Shown here one piece after another: positions 1-12,525 of a stretch of 64,000 bases of DNA. This DNA comes from Larix kaempferi (Eukaryota > Streptophyta > Pinopsida > Pinales > Pinaceae): the NCBI GenBank assembly GCA_027924585.1, contig BSBM01000370.1, forward strand, positions 27,089,501-27,153,500, written 5' to 3'. Positions within the stretch are counted from its first letter, which is position 1; each line of letters starts with the position of its first letter. The position numbers and the translations under genes were made by a program. The notes beneath the pieces are model-generated. The model saw only the letters and a program-made list of their open reading frames with translations, was not told the origin of the DNA and searched no databases.

Positions 1-670
1 GCAATGGATCTATGACATTGCAGGAGTAATCGACAACAAAATGGATCAACAATGGATTGACAATGCTTCTAGATTTGCAATGGATTAAGATCTGAATATG
101 GATTTGCAACGGGGCTGGCTCTGGATTTGCATATGGATCTGGAATTGGATAGATGTAATCTACCATTTTTTTGCTGGGAAAAGAGATGGACCCCAAGTAT
201 GCTTGGATTCCTAATGGTTCAGGGGATTCACTCGGCCACCAATGCTGTCTAACAACTTGCATATTGGGGAAGTACCCCTCACTCCACGGCTCAGGTAAAA
301 CTGATAACCACTTTGCCAAGAACGACAGCTCTCGGTTTACTTCACGGGTAGGAACTACTCAATCAGGCAGGGGTCGTTGCCCTTTTCGCTGGCAGGTCCC
401 CTCAATGGGCCAGCTACTTCGGGGTTCTCGTGGTACTCCTCACAATGAGTTTTAGGGCTATGCCCAAGTACTTCCCACAGTTAAGCGGGCATAGATTATT
501 CCCGTGTCCGAACCTGCAATTGAAACGAACAATACAGATGCAGGAAAAAAATGGAAGAACTTCGACCCAATCTAGCACAAGAAAGTTCTATGATACCAGA
601 TGTGAGGATCCTCAAACAATTAATTCATTAAATGCCAAAAGAACATTACACCTAGCATTTAATTAAATCC
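1..670. other. Unassigned, imperfect ATGGAT/GGATTTGCA repeats
   Basis: The first 160 bases are built from diverged copies of short words such as ATGGAT, GGATTTGCA and GGATCTGG. The following 500 bases are richer in G+C than the surroundings. Short open frames exist on the + strand, but none shows a domain I recognise. It may be an internal untranslated part of an old LTR element; that is a guess. Confidence 0.3.
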
Positions 671-1716
671 TATTTTGTAAACTTTAAGAAAATCAAAGTT
701 TACGAAATGTTTTATTATTAAAGGCACAATTTAAATCATATTTTTACATAGAGCTGATTTCGAGTTTCTTGTTGTTACTCTCTTCTTAAGCCATTGAAAT
801 TCAATTGATGAGAGAGGAAATTGACATCGAAACTTTCTAGACGTTTAATCTGCATTAAGTCACCACTACTACTAGGTCGACAATTGCAAGTTATATGCTA
901 TATATTATGGGAATGCAAATACTAAAATTGCAATAAAACTTATCCTTACATACCATATGTAGTATCTAATATATATGAGCTTTTGCATATAGTTCACTTG
1001 GACTCTATAGGTAAGCTGGTATGTATTTCCCTAATATTGTGCATGCAATCTATATGACAATAACCATAGTAATTGCAATAACAAGACTAATTACAACTAC
1101 TACAACAGTAAGCTCACGTATTATTCCTAGTTAGCAAGTTGTTCTTATATAGGACTTATTACAAATACTCTATGAATTACTAAAGATATGACAGTGGGGT
1201 GTGGACATGGAGAAGAGTTATTTGCACAAAGCCATTTTGGCAGACAAGGAGGGAATGGAATGACATGCAGAAGCACTAGTAGCTACACCTTGCCGTTAAG
1301 ATAACAGAGGTAGAAGTTAGGGGAGCACAAAGAGACATAACTTGTTTATTGCATATATGCTAAAATATATGCTAAAATATATGCTAAATATATGCTAATT
1401 CTTTACTACATATATGCTAAAATATATGCTATTAGTGCAAAAACTTTCTTGAGTTGAAATCCTGGATGAAACAAAATGAGATGTATAATACAGTTTTCTC
1501 TGTAAAGTCAGATTGCATAGTATGTGGATAATCTTGGTTTTAAAAAAAGGAGGATGAATTAATGCTGCCAATGACAGTTGAACTTCAATACAATGCAATG
1601 TTAAATGCAACTACAAGTCTTTGATTATTGAATAAAAAACTAGAATATCTTTGGTTTTAAGGAAAGTTTTTTTCCATTATCCAGTCTCTATCTTGCTTAA
1701 GAAAGGGAAAAAAAAG
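671..1716. repeat. AT-rich spacer with short ATATATGCTAAA tandem repeat
   Basis: There is no gene here. Between 1352 and 1430 the word ATATATGCTAAA (or a shortened form) occurs about six times, interrupted near 1398-1408. The rest is AT-rich sequence without a recognisable feature. Confidence 0.6.
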
Positions 1717-2016
1717 ATGTTGTACACATCATTACAAGTCTCAATAACAATGGCATGTTCAATCATTCATTTATGACATAAGTTGAATGAAAAACCTAAA
1801 TCCATAGTCATGTTTTTTTATTCTAGGAGGATAGTATTTAAAGTTGATAAGAAAAAGGAATTGCATATGTTGTACACATGACTACAAATGTCAATAACAA
1901 TGGCATGTTCAATGAAGCATCTATGACATAAGTTGAATGAAAAACCTAAATCCATAATTATGTTTTTTATTCTGGGGGGGTAGTATTTAAAGTTGATAAG
2001 CAGAAGCAGTTGCATA
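1717..2016. repeat. 150-bp direct tandem duplication
   Basis: The segment starting ATGTTGTACACAT at 1717 is repeated at 1867, an offset of 150 bases, with about 90% identity judged by eye. The two copies are adjacent. The duplicated unit has no recognisable coding content. Confidence 0.8.
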
Positions 2017-2359
2017 TAAATAAAATCTTTTAGCATCCATCTACGAAAGAGACAAAAGATTATAATATGCACTATTGCTAGAAAGAACATTGATTGAGCA
2101 AGAAGCAATCTCAGTTTTAACATATATAGGGGAAACTACATCGAGGCAAATAACAGATACTCTTATTTACTACCAACCACATGCCTAGATATCGTCATTG
2201 CTACTGAGACATGTTTCAGAGGCATGTCTAATTCAAAACAACCACATAGGAAGAGTACTAAGAGGATTATGAAGAATCAAGAGAGAAATGCTATTTAGAG
2301 ATTCTACTTTAGTCGATATTCAAATTTCAAATTGACTAGTTATTTTGACTTTGGCTTGA

Positions 2360-2690
2360 CAACCTATTTGTTTCTTTTCTTATGGCTTTTGGTCACCAGT
2401 GATACCTTTCTGCAGTAAGTAATACTATTGCAGATGAATTCTCTTGCACAGAGGCAGAATATGAAGCTGCAACAGAAGTTGCTTGTAAATCCAAATGATT
2501 GAGAAGGGTCTTTACCAATGTTAGAGTTGAACAGATGGGACCCACAATCATATTTTCTCACAACTAGAAAGTACTTAAGATAGTAAGGGATTTTGTATAC
2601 CATCATTGCATCTAGTAGACAAAAACTGTATCTTCACCTTGCCAGGGAGCAAAGACAATTTGGCATTTACTCTATAAGCCCACAGAGAAG
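2360..2690 (+). pseudogene. Copia retrotransposon RNase H relic
   Basis: In the frame starting near 2430 the translation reads CTEAEYEAATEVACKSK, a stop, then LRRVFTNVRVEQMGPTIIF. This matches the end of the Ty1/Copia RNase H domain (the T/AEAEY motif followed by a W/LR..L block and GPT.I). In-frame stops interrupt it at least four times, and no reverse transcriptase, LTR or primer site was found around it. It is a dead, truncated fragment next to tandem duplications. Confidence 0.7.
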
Positions 2691-2697
2691 TAGTTGG

Positions 2698-3203
2698 GTG
2701 AGATATTTCATAAACCTATTGGTCGAGTAAAGTTTCTAAGACTTGGAGTTGAGCTTTAAGCTAAAGTTCCAATCAAGTTGCAATATAGAGGTAATGACTT
2801 TGCAGACGTGACATTGTTTCTTCCTGTAAACTGGTCATGAATGTAATTATTGATCCAAATTTTGTGTGGCCATTTCTCCCTGATGCCTCCTATTATTTAT
2901 CCTAATTCAAGATTGATTATGGAGTTAAATGAAGTTCATAGTCACTTTCGGTGAGATATTTCATAACCATATTGGCCGAGTAAAGTTTCTAAGACTTGGA
3001 GTTGAGCTTTAAGTTAAAGTTTCAATGAAGCTGCAATATAGAGGTAATGACTCTGCAGATGTGACATTGTTTTTTCCTGTAAACTGGTTATCAATGTAAT
3101 TACTGATCCAAATTTTGTGTGGCCATTTCTCTCTGTTGCCTCCTATTATTTATCCTAATTCAAGATTAATTATGGAGTTAAATGGACTTCATAGTCACTG
3201 CAA
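2698..3203. repeat. 253-bp direct tandem duplication
   Basis: GTGAGATATTTCATA begins at 2698 and again at 2951. The copies run for about 250 bases with few differences. The left copy begins right after the Copia RNase H relic, so the unit may be the tail of that element. No gene is inside. Confidence 0.8.
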
Positions 3204-3239
3204 TGATGCATTTCAAGGGTTAGATACAGAAACAGAAAC

Positions 3240-4343
3240 GAGGAATCTGCCAACTCATATTCTCCATCTACATTGATTCAGTTTTTCTAGGTGCATTCTA
3301 AGGACTCTTTTTTTAAATGGATGTGGAGAAACAGAGTAAAATGGTGATAGATGAGAAATAACCAGCCATATTTGTTTCTCCTTATTTTTGCCAAAAGAAG
3401 ACCATGGAAGCCAAAAAATACCAATCTTCGCAACTTGCAAGGCTTCAACAATAGCCTGATACTTTTCTGTCAGACGCTATGAGGAGTAAATTTGAAAGAA
3501 TATCTATAGCCATCCAGCAGATTAAATTATCAGTCGCATCTGCATCCTTAACAGGGCTTATGACTAGGATTCCTCGAGATGGGCAAATGCAGCAAGGATT
3601 TTCAGATAGAGCAGTTTTTCCATTATACTGAAATAGAAGGTCAGTTATTTTAGCTATTGTGTAGTATGGAAATTAGATAGATAAGTTTTTACCTTTCTAG
3701 GATTTTTCTTCACCAGACCTACTTCTTTGATGTATACTCATTGGTCTATGTTGAAGGAAATAGTGTGTGAAAACATATTATTTTATAAAACAAGGAATCT
3801 GGTAAGTCATATTCTCCATCTACGTTGACTTAGTTTTTCTAGGTGCATTCTAAGGACTCTTTTTTTAAATGGATGTGGAGAAACAGAGCAAAATAGTGAT
3901 AGATGAAAAATAACCAACCATATTTGTTTCTCCTTATTTTTGCCGAAAGAAGACCATGGAAGCCAAAAAATACCAATCTTCGCAACTTGCAAGGCTTCAA
4001 TAATGGCCTAATACTTTTTTGTCAGACGCTGTGAGGAGTAAATTTGAAAGAATATCTACAGCCATCGAGCAAATTAAATTATCAGTCGCATCTGCATCCT
4101 TAACGGGGCTTATGACTAGGATTCCTCGAGATGGGCAAATGCAACAAGGATTTCCAGATAGAGCAGTTTTTCCATTATACTGAAATAGAAAGTCAGTTAT
4201 TTTAGCTATTGTGTAGTATGGAAATTAGATAGATAAGTTTTGACCTTTCTAGGATTTTTCTTCACCAGTCCTACTTCTTTGATGTATACCCTTTGGCCTA
4301 TGTTTAAGGAAATAGTATGTGAAAACATATTATTTTCTAAATG
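3240..4343 (+). repeat. 552-bp tandem duplication carrying a carrier-gene exon
   Basis: A unit of about 552 bases is present twice in direct orientation (about 3240-3791 and 3792-4343). Each copy has an acceptor-like TTCTGTCAG, then an open stretch (SDAMRSKFERIS.., in copy 2 SDAVRSKFERIS..), a frameshift, and then a stretch ending in QIEQFFHYTEIE just before GTCAGT. The last part matches the FFRYTE.EG segment that precedes the EF-hand in plant SAMTL-like mitochondrial carriers. Both copies share the same frameshift, so the sequence was already broken when it was duplicated. Confidence 0.65.
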
Positions 4344-4484
4344 TTTTTCCTCCCAATTCCGAGGATGGTATTGTGTGATGGGATACTTCTTATTTCCTTA
4401 TACTTAATTATCCATCTTTCTTTGCTTCATATTGCAACAACAGAGCTGGGTTTGCTTTAATTGCTCTTATAAAAATCTATAGCA

Positions 4485-4915
4485 ATTGGATCTGAAGAGG
4501 TCAGTAATTTGAACTCCAACAAGATGGCTTTTTCAAAATCTAGCTAGAGATGGGGATGGTCACACAACATTGTCTGATATTGAAGAGACAATGAAAAGGA
4601 GAAAGCTTCCCGCATTTAGTTGGAATGAGTTATGTTCCCTGATTAAGGAAAAGGAACCCAAGATGCTCTCTACTTTCAACTCTGTCAGGCTCTGCAACTG
4701 TGGAACAATTCATAAGAATAAGCTAAAGCCTTCACTACAGAGTGCAAGCCTTTCAACAACTGAAACGAATGTTACAGCAATGCTGAAATTTTTAATTTAG
4801 ACAAGCAAGATACAATATCAAACAGCCAGTTTCGCAACTTCATGTTGTTTGTACCAACAAATCTCATTGTTAATGATCCATGGTACTTTGATTCCAGCCA
4901 TGACTCAGAAGTTGA
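4485..4915 (+). pseudogene. Pseudogene fragment of EF-hand mitochondrial carrier (SAMTL-like)
   Basis: The + strand encodes a run closely resembling the N-terminal regulatory part of plant mitochondrial substrate carriers of the S-adenosylmethionine-carrier-like group (Arabidopsis At2g35800 type). Visible pieces in order are WLFQNLARDGDGHTTL (EF-hand loop with its first Asp replaced by Ala), RRKLP, KEKEPKML, CGTIHKNKLKPSLQSASL, then after a frameshift near 4790 SNSQFRNFMLFVP and NDPWYFDSS. Intact relatives carry about 25 more residues between RRKLP and the FSW motif; these are missing here. The six-helix carrier domain that should follow is absent. With the duplicated upstream exon at 3240-4343 this is a decayed gene copy in the normal exon order, separated by intron-like sequence, so it arose by DNA duplication rather than by retroposition. 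Family comparison is from memory. Confidence 0.6.
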
Positions 4916-6489
4916 ATATTGTTTTATATATTACAACTTGTTAGTCTTTGAGGAAATTATTAGGAAAGCATACAAAATTGATAAACATCACTTATGTTGG
5001 TATGTATCAATTAACATGTTCATTTCTTATAGTGTCACTTTCACATTTGTTAGTGATCTAACACGAAAATATTGTTGGGGCCAGCTACAAGAAGGTCCAC
5101 TAACATGCTGCTACAAACAGTACCTGCAACAGGAAATAATCGAACATTGCGAAGCTATACTCAATATATATGGAAGGTAATTTTATCGATATCTTTTAGA
5201 TTCTTAGTAAAAATATAAAAAATTATCATATGATTTATGAGTTGTTATAAGTTGAATACAAGACAAGGGCAAAATGTCTACAAATAATTAGAAAAGCAAG
5301 AAAAAAACATATTCATAGTTCAAGTGCATTACAGTAAGTGAAAAAACCCTGCAGATGAACAAAGTAATAGATAGGACTGAATCGGTAACCATGAACAAAA
5401 TAGTTGTTCTAAAACCATATAAATTTGTGCATAAATCACTGTAATAATTTCCTATACAAACTATATTCTTATGCCTTCTTCTTCTGGAACCAATTCCTTT
5501 CTAGGGTTTCAGATCAAGCAAGCAAAACACCTGATGCTAATCTCAAAAGTTGCTGCTTCGGAAATCCTGGGGACAACATTCAGTTTTGAGGAAAGAAATT
5601 TCCAAGCAAGGTGAAGATAAGAATGTTGGCTAAGTGTTAGGATTGTCGAGCAATGAAATCCTATCTCGTCTTAGAAGACAGATTCGAAAATTCAAAGGGA
5701 AGATAGAGCCCAAAAATTCCTTAGCATAGGCGATCTGAACATAGTGCTCTGAGATTTGAGAGGCATGCAGTAACCCAAAAAAATCTCAAGCATAGGTGAT
5801 CCAAACACAATGCTTGAAGATCAAAAGGGGTTGTAGCAATCCAATTCACCTTGAAAAGGATCTGAATTAAAGCCTTGTATGGCATTCTCTCATTGAAAAC
5901 TAGCTTTATTCTATGTATGCAAAACAACAGATTTATTTCTTTACAGGCTTCGGCTTTATTCTATGTATAGGAAAGTAAATCTGCTTTATGTCAAACCTTG
6001 GAGCTGAGTAGGGTTATAGAGATACACTCCTGACACCAAGAGATGGCTGGAATTAACTCGCAATTATAAGCATTTAAGAACAAACAATTGACTACTGAAA
6101 TCCAGGGAAGAAATACTAACCCCAACTTTGAGGAAATTGATATTTCCTTAGCACAATGATTTTCAAATCATTCTAGAATCCTCTTAAAAGAATGACAGAT
6201 AATTTAACAGTGAAATTTCATGAGACGAATCAGTTCAAAGTTCAATGTTAGTTTTTTTAAGTCAAGTCTTACTCAAATCATTTCAAAAGCTTTGTAACAC
6301 AGTTTTTATATCATTTCGAAGGCGTAGTAACAGAGCTTTTAATGTGTAACTTTCTCCAAAAAAAAATAACAGAATATATAATAACAACTATGGAGCTCAA
6401 ATGAAATGAAACTGGGACGAGAGATTAAAAAACATTTGATAACCATGATTTAAAAACTAGAATATAGTACTAGTGTAAAAGACTACACT
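4916..6489. other. AT-rich intergenic spacer
   Basis: No convincing gene. An open frame continues to 5180 but loses similarity to the carrier family after 4915. A 33-base word around 5502 (GGGTTTCAGATCAAGCAAGC) recurs at 6610 with a few changes, so part of this spacer is related to the GC-richer block downstream. Confidence 0.4.
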
Positions 6490-7760
6490 CAACTTATCTC
6501 AAATGTGAAAAAAATCACTATAAAGGCAGTGACTTCAAAGGTGCTAGAGTATGCGGTCGGGGATTTCAAGGGTTTCAAGGTGTTGCAGGGTTTGAAGGCT
6601 TCCTTTCCAGGGTTTCAGACCGAGCAAGCAAAACACCTGAACCGAGAGGGCATGGCGAAGAAGAGAAAGGTCGTGATGGAAGCCTTTCGAAATGACAGTG
6701 AATTTTGCAACAACAATGTGCATTAAAATAGTATCAGAAAAGACAAACGAAGGATTTGCTCTTACCTGGGCAAGCACGCCGAAGAAAAATTCAATGAAAA
6801 CGAAACTGAAACCAGCCAACCGTTCAGTGCACAGGCCTCCGACGAATCGAGATAACAGAGACGGCCACCGACCAAGACGCCAGAAGAAAAATACAACTAT
6901 AGATGAAAAAAACACCAGCATCGACAACGAAAGACAACTGCAACAATTTTTTGTTCCCGGATTAAGTAGAAATGGGAAAAAACCCCTGCACGGAGAACCC
7001 AGCTTCCGAAAAACCCATAAATCGCAGACATCATTAACTCTCGTAGTACAGGGCTCCATCACGAAAACATTAAAAATACCTTACCACATGCCTGTTTTCT
7101 CGATCGGTAAAACGAAGGAACTGCAAACCACAACTTTGCAAAGACGCAGGACGACGGCATTCCACCACAACAAACTTAGAAACCACCACCATTTAAACCT
7201 GGACCACAACGAACTCAGAATCCAAACACCTGCAACGCAGAAGCACGCCATGCCAGAACATTTAACAATGGAAATGACCAAGCCCATACCGCCGGAGAGC
7301 CACATCAACCCACCCCATGCAACTGCAATAAACACATTACGGACCCCATTTACAGTTGCATTCACAGTAAAGCCCTTGGACAGGACGAACACGAAAAGGG
7401 CAGTCATGTTTTTAAAACAGGCTCAGTAACACCTCCTGCGAGCACATGGTTTCAAAAATGCAGGCGTACCAAAACCTCCGGCCACGATGACCACGTAAAC
7501 AACTGCAGAAGCCATAGCACAACAAGGTTATTTAAACCTGCAGCACAACGAATTCAGAATCCAAACACCTGCAACGCAGAACCACGCCATGCCACATTTA
7601 ACAATGGAAATGACCAGGCCCATACCGTTGGCACAGGGTTTCGAAAATGCAGGCGTAATACAACCTCCGCCCACGACAAACACGTAAACCCCACAACACT
7701 GCAAGTTTTTAAAGTGCTGTGACGCAATCTCGTCGCCGGCCTATGGGGCACACAACCCTA
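6490..7760. repeat. GC-richer block with internal direct repeats, unassigned
   Basis: Base composition is clearly richer in C and A on the + strand than the flanks. Long open frames exist on both strands (+ 6692-7429, - 6544-7062), but their products are low-complexity, without domains, and the two strands overlap, so I do not call genes. Direct repeats are present: CAGAATCCAAACACCTGCAA near 7218 and again near 7555, and ATGCAGGCGTA near 7457 and 7647. This may be a decayed, formerly CG-rich gene 5' region or part of a transposon. Confidence 0.35.
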
Positions 7761-9516
7761 GGGTTGCGTCACGGCGCACGGAACCAATAAAACGCTAGAA
7801 AAACCACGATTAAAACAAACATAATAATTTGTATTTTTTTGAACTATTGGCAAACCTTTGCCTCCGACGCCCATCACTACGAATGCAATCCAACTAATCA
7901 ACCTACCCGAATCATATATGTCGGGGACATAATAATATAATGATGCTATGTAGAGTAACAAGCTCCAACCTTCGCTATTTTATTGTGTGTAATTACATTG
8001 AGGGACATGATCATATTGTAGGTTTTGATAAAATGAACATTGAAGTAAGAAGCCAAAATAATTAAGAGAGTTAAAATAAATTGAAAAATAATATAATAAT
8101 TCTATGTAGTGTAACAAGCTCCAACCTTCACTACTTTAATGTGTAATCATATAAAATGTGACTCACACCCAATAAATGCTAATGACCAGTTTATGTGACT
8201 TACACGTAATCAATGCCAATGCCATGTTTATGTGGTTTAATCACCATTATTATATTAAGGTGCTCTAAAATGGGTCAACTAGGAAATGCTATACTAGAGT
8301 AGGGAAACCTAAGTTTTATTATTATTTTGATTTTAATAAATGTTTCATATCTATGCGTTATCACGTTTCACATGTATTTGCGTGTATTGTTGAAATAGTT
8401 AATTTATATTGGGGGTGTATTATTATAAAAATTAATGTATATGGGTTTTTACTGTTTGGTGAGATAAATAATTTCTTCAATATGATAATATATTTTATAT
8501 TTTTATTATATAAAAAGAAGTGATGCGTATTTATAATTTAATATAATGGAGATGTTGTCATATTGGTATATGCAGATTTTTAAAAATATATAATATTATA
8601 ATAAATAATAATAATAATAATATATTGTCAATTTGGTTTAGTTTGAGTGGTTGGGATGAATGATTGTTATCCTCCCTATTAGGATCAATCCCGAAAGTAA
8701 CAAGTTGAGCTTTTAATGAAGCACACTGTTATATTGGTCTTGAGCCTTGAAGAATCTGGTTTACATTGGGTACCATTCTTGAAATGAGGGGAAGTATCTA
8801 ATGGGTTTCCCTATGATATATTTTTCATGGTAGAAAAAAATATCATATGTAAACCAAATATAGTTATAATGGTAATAAAAATATTTATATATTTATGAGA
8901 AAGAGGTTTGAGATGTACATTTAACATAATCACTATTAAATAGAACAATGAAAAAATATACAATATATAAAATATCCATGTTTTCAAAAACTCAAATAAG
9001 GAGTCTTATGTATGTTCCAATTTATTCCATGTCGTCCTAGGCCTATAACCAACATTTAATCATAAGAATATGGTAGAGCAAAACACAACAAAAGTGTTGG
9101 CATGTTAACACAATTTAAACTAGAGTGACTAGGAGATGGAGTTCATAATTATAACTATAACAAAAAGTAAACTTATCCTATTGATTGTCATAAAAAAAGA
9201 GGAGTAAAGAACAACAAGGTAGCACTTATTCATCAATATTCAAGTCTAACCATATAGATGAAGTTTTCGTTGGTATTAATAGGCGACTCTAAGACTAGAG
9301 TTTGGCCTCCTTGATTTTGGTGTTGTCCCACTTCTTCCAAATTCTAGAGAACTTTTACCAAGACTTCATATTATATATATATATATATATATATATTTCT
9401 AGGGAGTCCAACTTCCTAAGAATGTCCTTTTGGCCTACACCCTGCTCCTTAATGAGCGGAGCCACAAAGGATTTGGTCTGCTAATACACATATATTTACC
9501 ATAATTTTGTTGTATC
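7761..9516. other. AT-rich spacer with direct repeat and (TA)n microsatellite
   Basis: AACAAGCTCCAACCTTC occurs near 7958 and again near 8109 with similar flanks, giving a direct repeat about 55 bases long. Around 8600 there is a run of AAT repeats, and at 9371-9396 a TA dinucleotide microsatellite. No coding signal is seen. Confidence 0.5.
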
Positions 9517-10171
9517 CTAGCTTTTGGTAAAGCTAGTGTTGGATGTCCAATTGATCATTTGTGCATTGATAGCTTCAAAAGAGGTGTTGCCTCTTTTATC
9601 ATGAACTTTATACTCTAATATTTCAACCTCTATGTTAATGTGTTGTGGAAACCTCCCCTGGAATCTCAAGGGTGCTTCCCTTGCTTTCAATTCAAACTTG
9701 GTTGGATTACTAGAGGATCCACCCCTGCTAGACTTCCTATAGTTCTTAGATGTGCCTCTCTTGGTTGGTTTAAGAGCCTTTTCCTCCCCTAATTTGGCTT
9801 TGGCCTTGTCCACCATGTACCTCGTGCTTGGAAACCGAGCTTGAGAATGACAAATTCCCTTAGTAACCAAGACCCCTACTTCCCTTTGCTCATTATACCT
9901 CTTATGGGGGGCTTAAATTTATGCTTCCTAGACCATTAAGAACTAGGATCCAACCCTCCTCACCGTTTGAGCCACACCTTGACCACATATGGGTAGGGAA
10001 ACATGAAAAGTTGCCATAAAAACCGTAAGAGACCCTAACCTCATACATAGGCCTAGTTGAAGTTGTCAGAAGCACCAACATAACAACCAAGTCATGCAAC
10101 TGAAAACCAAGCTTGTCCTCTACAATCATGGTGGAAGCATGCATGTAAACATGACCAAATAAAACCATCAT
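9517..10171 (-). pseudogene. Unidentified degraded coding-like segment
   Basis: Two consecutive - strand open frames (9902-10171, then 9517-9870) lie head to tail. The first encodes about 89 residues including YEVRVSYGFYGNFSCFP; the second about 117 residues with a Lys/Arg/Ser-rich basic stretch. I recognise no domain. The tandem layout and basic composition would fit a decayed transposon gag, but this is speculation. Confidence 0.25.
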
Positions 10172-12305
10172 TCATTTAGGAGATGGAGTTAATGTAAGGC
10201 TACTTGAAGGAAGAAGGGAATGGGCTGAGGTAACCCCCTTTGTCTTGTTCTCGACCCTCCCATGCGTTGACATCAATGCCACTCACCTCGACTATCCATT
10301 GAAGGGACATTTGTGGAGCCTTCCTTTGCCATGCCTCCCTCACACTTGATGCAAATTGATGCAAATATAAAGGTATTAACAATAATAAAAGATGTATTTT
10401 TACATATCCATACCTACATAAGTTGCGAGTTCTACGGAGTTGAAAGAAATTACGACTAAACTAGATTCATTTTAAAAGACAACAAAATTTACATCTCAAA
10501 AGATTTGATTCCTCTCGATACTTGATAAATTCAAAATTAAAATAAATCTATGTTAATGACTGTAATCCTCTTAAAAAAAACTACAAATAAAACTTTTAAT
10601 TTATAATTTCTTTATAAATAAACATGTAATATTTAAACATGTAATATTTGAACAACACACAATCCACCATACTTTATTGATAGCCTTTCTAGCTAGCAAT
10701 ATTCTTAAAATCAAATTCCAACTAAAAGCTTACATAAGCTTGTCAATTGCTGGCTTACACAAGGCAATGGTATTTGCCTGCCAAAGTGAATCATTTATCA
10801 CCTTTGCTTTTCAATTAGCATTTTATTAAAGAAAAGCACTCAAAAGATAAAAAGAGAAACAATATGCTCATTTCCATCACATTTACTTTTCAATTAGTAT
10901 TTTATTAAAGAAAAGTACTCAAAAGATAAAGAGAGAAACAATATGCTCATTTGCAAAGGCCCCATAACACATCATAAATGAATTTATTAGTTTTAAATAA
11001 CACTCACTTGTTTCGTAAATGTGAGACATTGTTATTCTATCATAAATGAATTTATTAGTTATAGATAACACTGACTTGTTTCGTAAATGTGAGACATTGT
11101 TATTATTTTTACTCAATTTCATTTTTTATAAGTTTTAGTGTTTGTTTGCAAAATCATTGGGCACCATCCTTTTATTAGAGACTTCTCTACATTGTAGGAT
11201 GATATTTAAAGTAAACTTGTCCTTTTGTTAAAGATTTCTCCACATTTTAGGATGATATTTAAAGTAAATTTGTTTGGACAAAATCGGATGATATTTAAAG
11301 TAAATTTGTTTAGACAAAATCATTGGATATATCTTCTGATTCGAATACTTTCCCACAATTTTAGGATAATATTCAAAATAAATCTGATTTTAGAAAAACT
11401 TAAGAACCAAATTAACATCTCAATAAACAATAAAACCTTAAAAAAGCAAACATATCACAAATTATAATTTAAACCCAATAAAAAACAACTTTTCAATTCA
11501 AACTACTCAAAATACACCCAATAAACATAAATTCCTTAAATTATAGGAAAATGACTAACAATGACTAATTAAGTTCAAATCCTAACAACTTTCTTCAACG
11601 CCCTATAGAAAACCTCGTTGAAAGACGAAAAACTTTAACCAAATTCTAAATTTCAAGTTACTTCAGTTAGGTATTGGATTTCTTGTTTGACATTGAGAAA
11701 GCAACTAGTCATCCACATAAAAATGAACGTGGTCACCCACTGGTCAAACCTACCATTCTATTCAGTAACGAATATTCTTTTCCATCTTCAATAAATATGG
11801 ACTTTATCATATTTTATATTTTAACCTACCATTCTCTTCGCAACCAATATTTTAAAATGAATCATTATGATTGCGACACTAATACAAATAGAATCACTAT
11901 GGTATGGTCTTAAGTTTAGTTAAAGATATTTAGTGTTGAACCACATCAACCCTCAACTGATTGGATTTTAGATGTTTTGTACAACTAACTCATCTCTAAA
12001 AAAAATAAAACCCGACTCATAAAACCCACACCTTAAACCAATTATCTACCAAAAATTAACTAATAATAATAATAATTAACATCTACAAAAACCAATTTTA
12101 ATCTATTAAACTTAACAAAATACTTAATTTTCAATAAAACTCTATTCCTATAATAAAAAACCAATTCCAAGTCTAAAATCAAATGTCTCTTACACCAAAT
12201 TACTGTCACTAAACTCGATTCTTCACGCAAAGCCAACCCATGGCTTTTGCGTTCCACGGACCAAAAAATCGATGCTCCACGCAAAACCCATCAAATTAAC
12301 ACATT
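10172..12305. repeat. AT-rich intergenic DNA with small tandem duplications
   Basis: Local duplications include a 79-base unit (CTTTTCAATTAG at 10807 and 10886), a unit of about 68 bases (CATAAATGAA at 10973 and 11041) and several copies of AGGATGATATTTAAAGTAAA between 11197 and 11310. There is no gene. The stretch 11320-12305 is AT-rich and shows nothing else I can name. Confidence 0.5.
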
Positions 12306-12312
12306 TTGCGGA

Positions 12313-12337
12313 CACGTAGATTAGGACATTGACACGT
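12313..12337. promoter_or_regulatory. Two CACGT (ABRE/G-box core) motifs upstream of proteinase gene
   Basis: CACGT occurs at 12313-12317 and 12333-12337, 20 bases apart, about 150 bases before the proposed first exon-intron boundary of the aspartic proteinase gene. ACGT cores bind bZIP and bHLH factors in plants, and pairs are typical of abscisic-acid response elements. The motif is short, so chance occurrence is quite possible. No clear TATA box was identified. Confidence 0.25.
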
Positions 12338-12399
12338 TGTAGAGTAGAAAGAGAAACAAACCAAATCATGGTTAAAGTAACCCAAGTAAAGTCACTGCA

Positions 12400-12485
12400 G
12401 TTATGGTTGTTGCATTTTGTTGAAAAGGGAACCCCGGGAATGCTCTGAATGCTCTGGTATCTTTGCGTATGCGTTAATTTTGGAG
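12400..12485 (+). other. Candidate non-coding first exon (5' UTR) of aspartic proteinase
   Basis: A strong donor (GAG|GTAAG) ends this segment at 12485/12486. A good acceptor (CTCTGTCCGCAG) lies at 13708, 21 bases before the initiator ATG at 13730. Plant phytepsin genes commonly carry a leader intron, so the 5' UTR is probably split here, giving an intron of 1223 bases. The transcription start is unknown and the left coordinate is only nominal. Confidence 0.45.
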
Positions 12486-12525
12486 GTAAGATGAACGTTC
12501 TCCATGAATTTTTCCGCAGCGGCTG

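Noticed and set aside
6692-7429. 245-residue open frame on the + strand
   Set aside because: No domain, unusual His/Thr/Asn-rich composition, overlapping open frames on the other strand and internal DNA repeats; more likely a composition effect than a gene.
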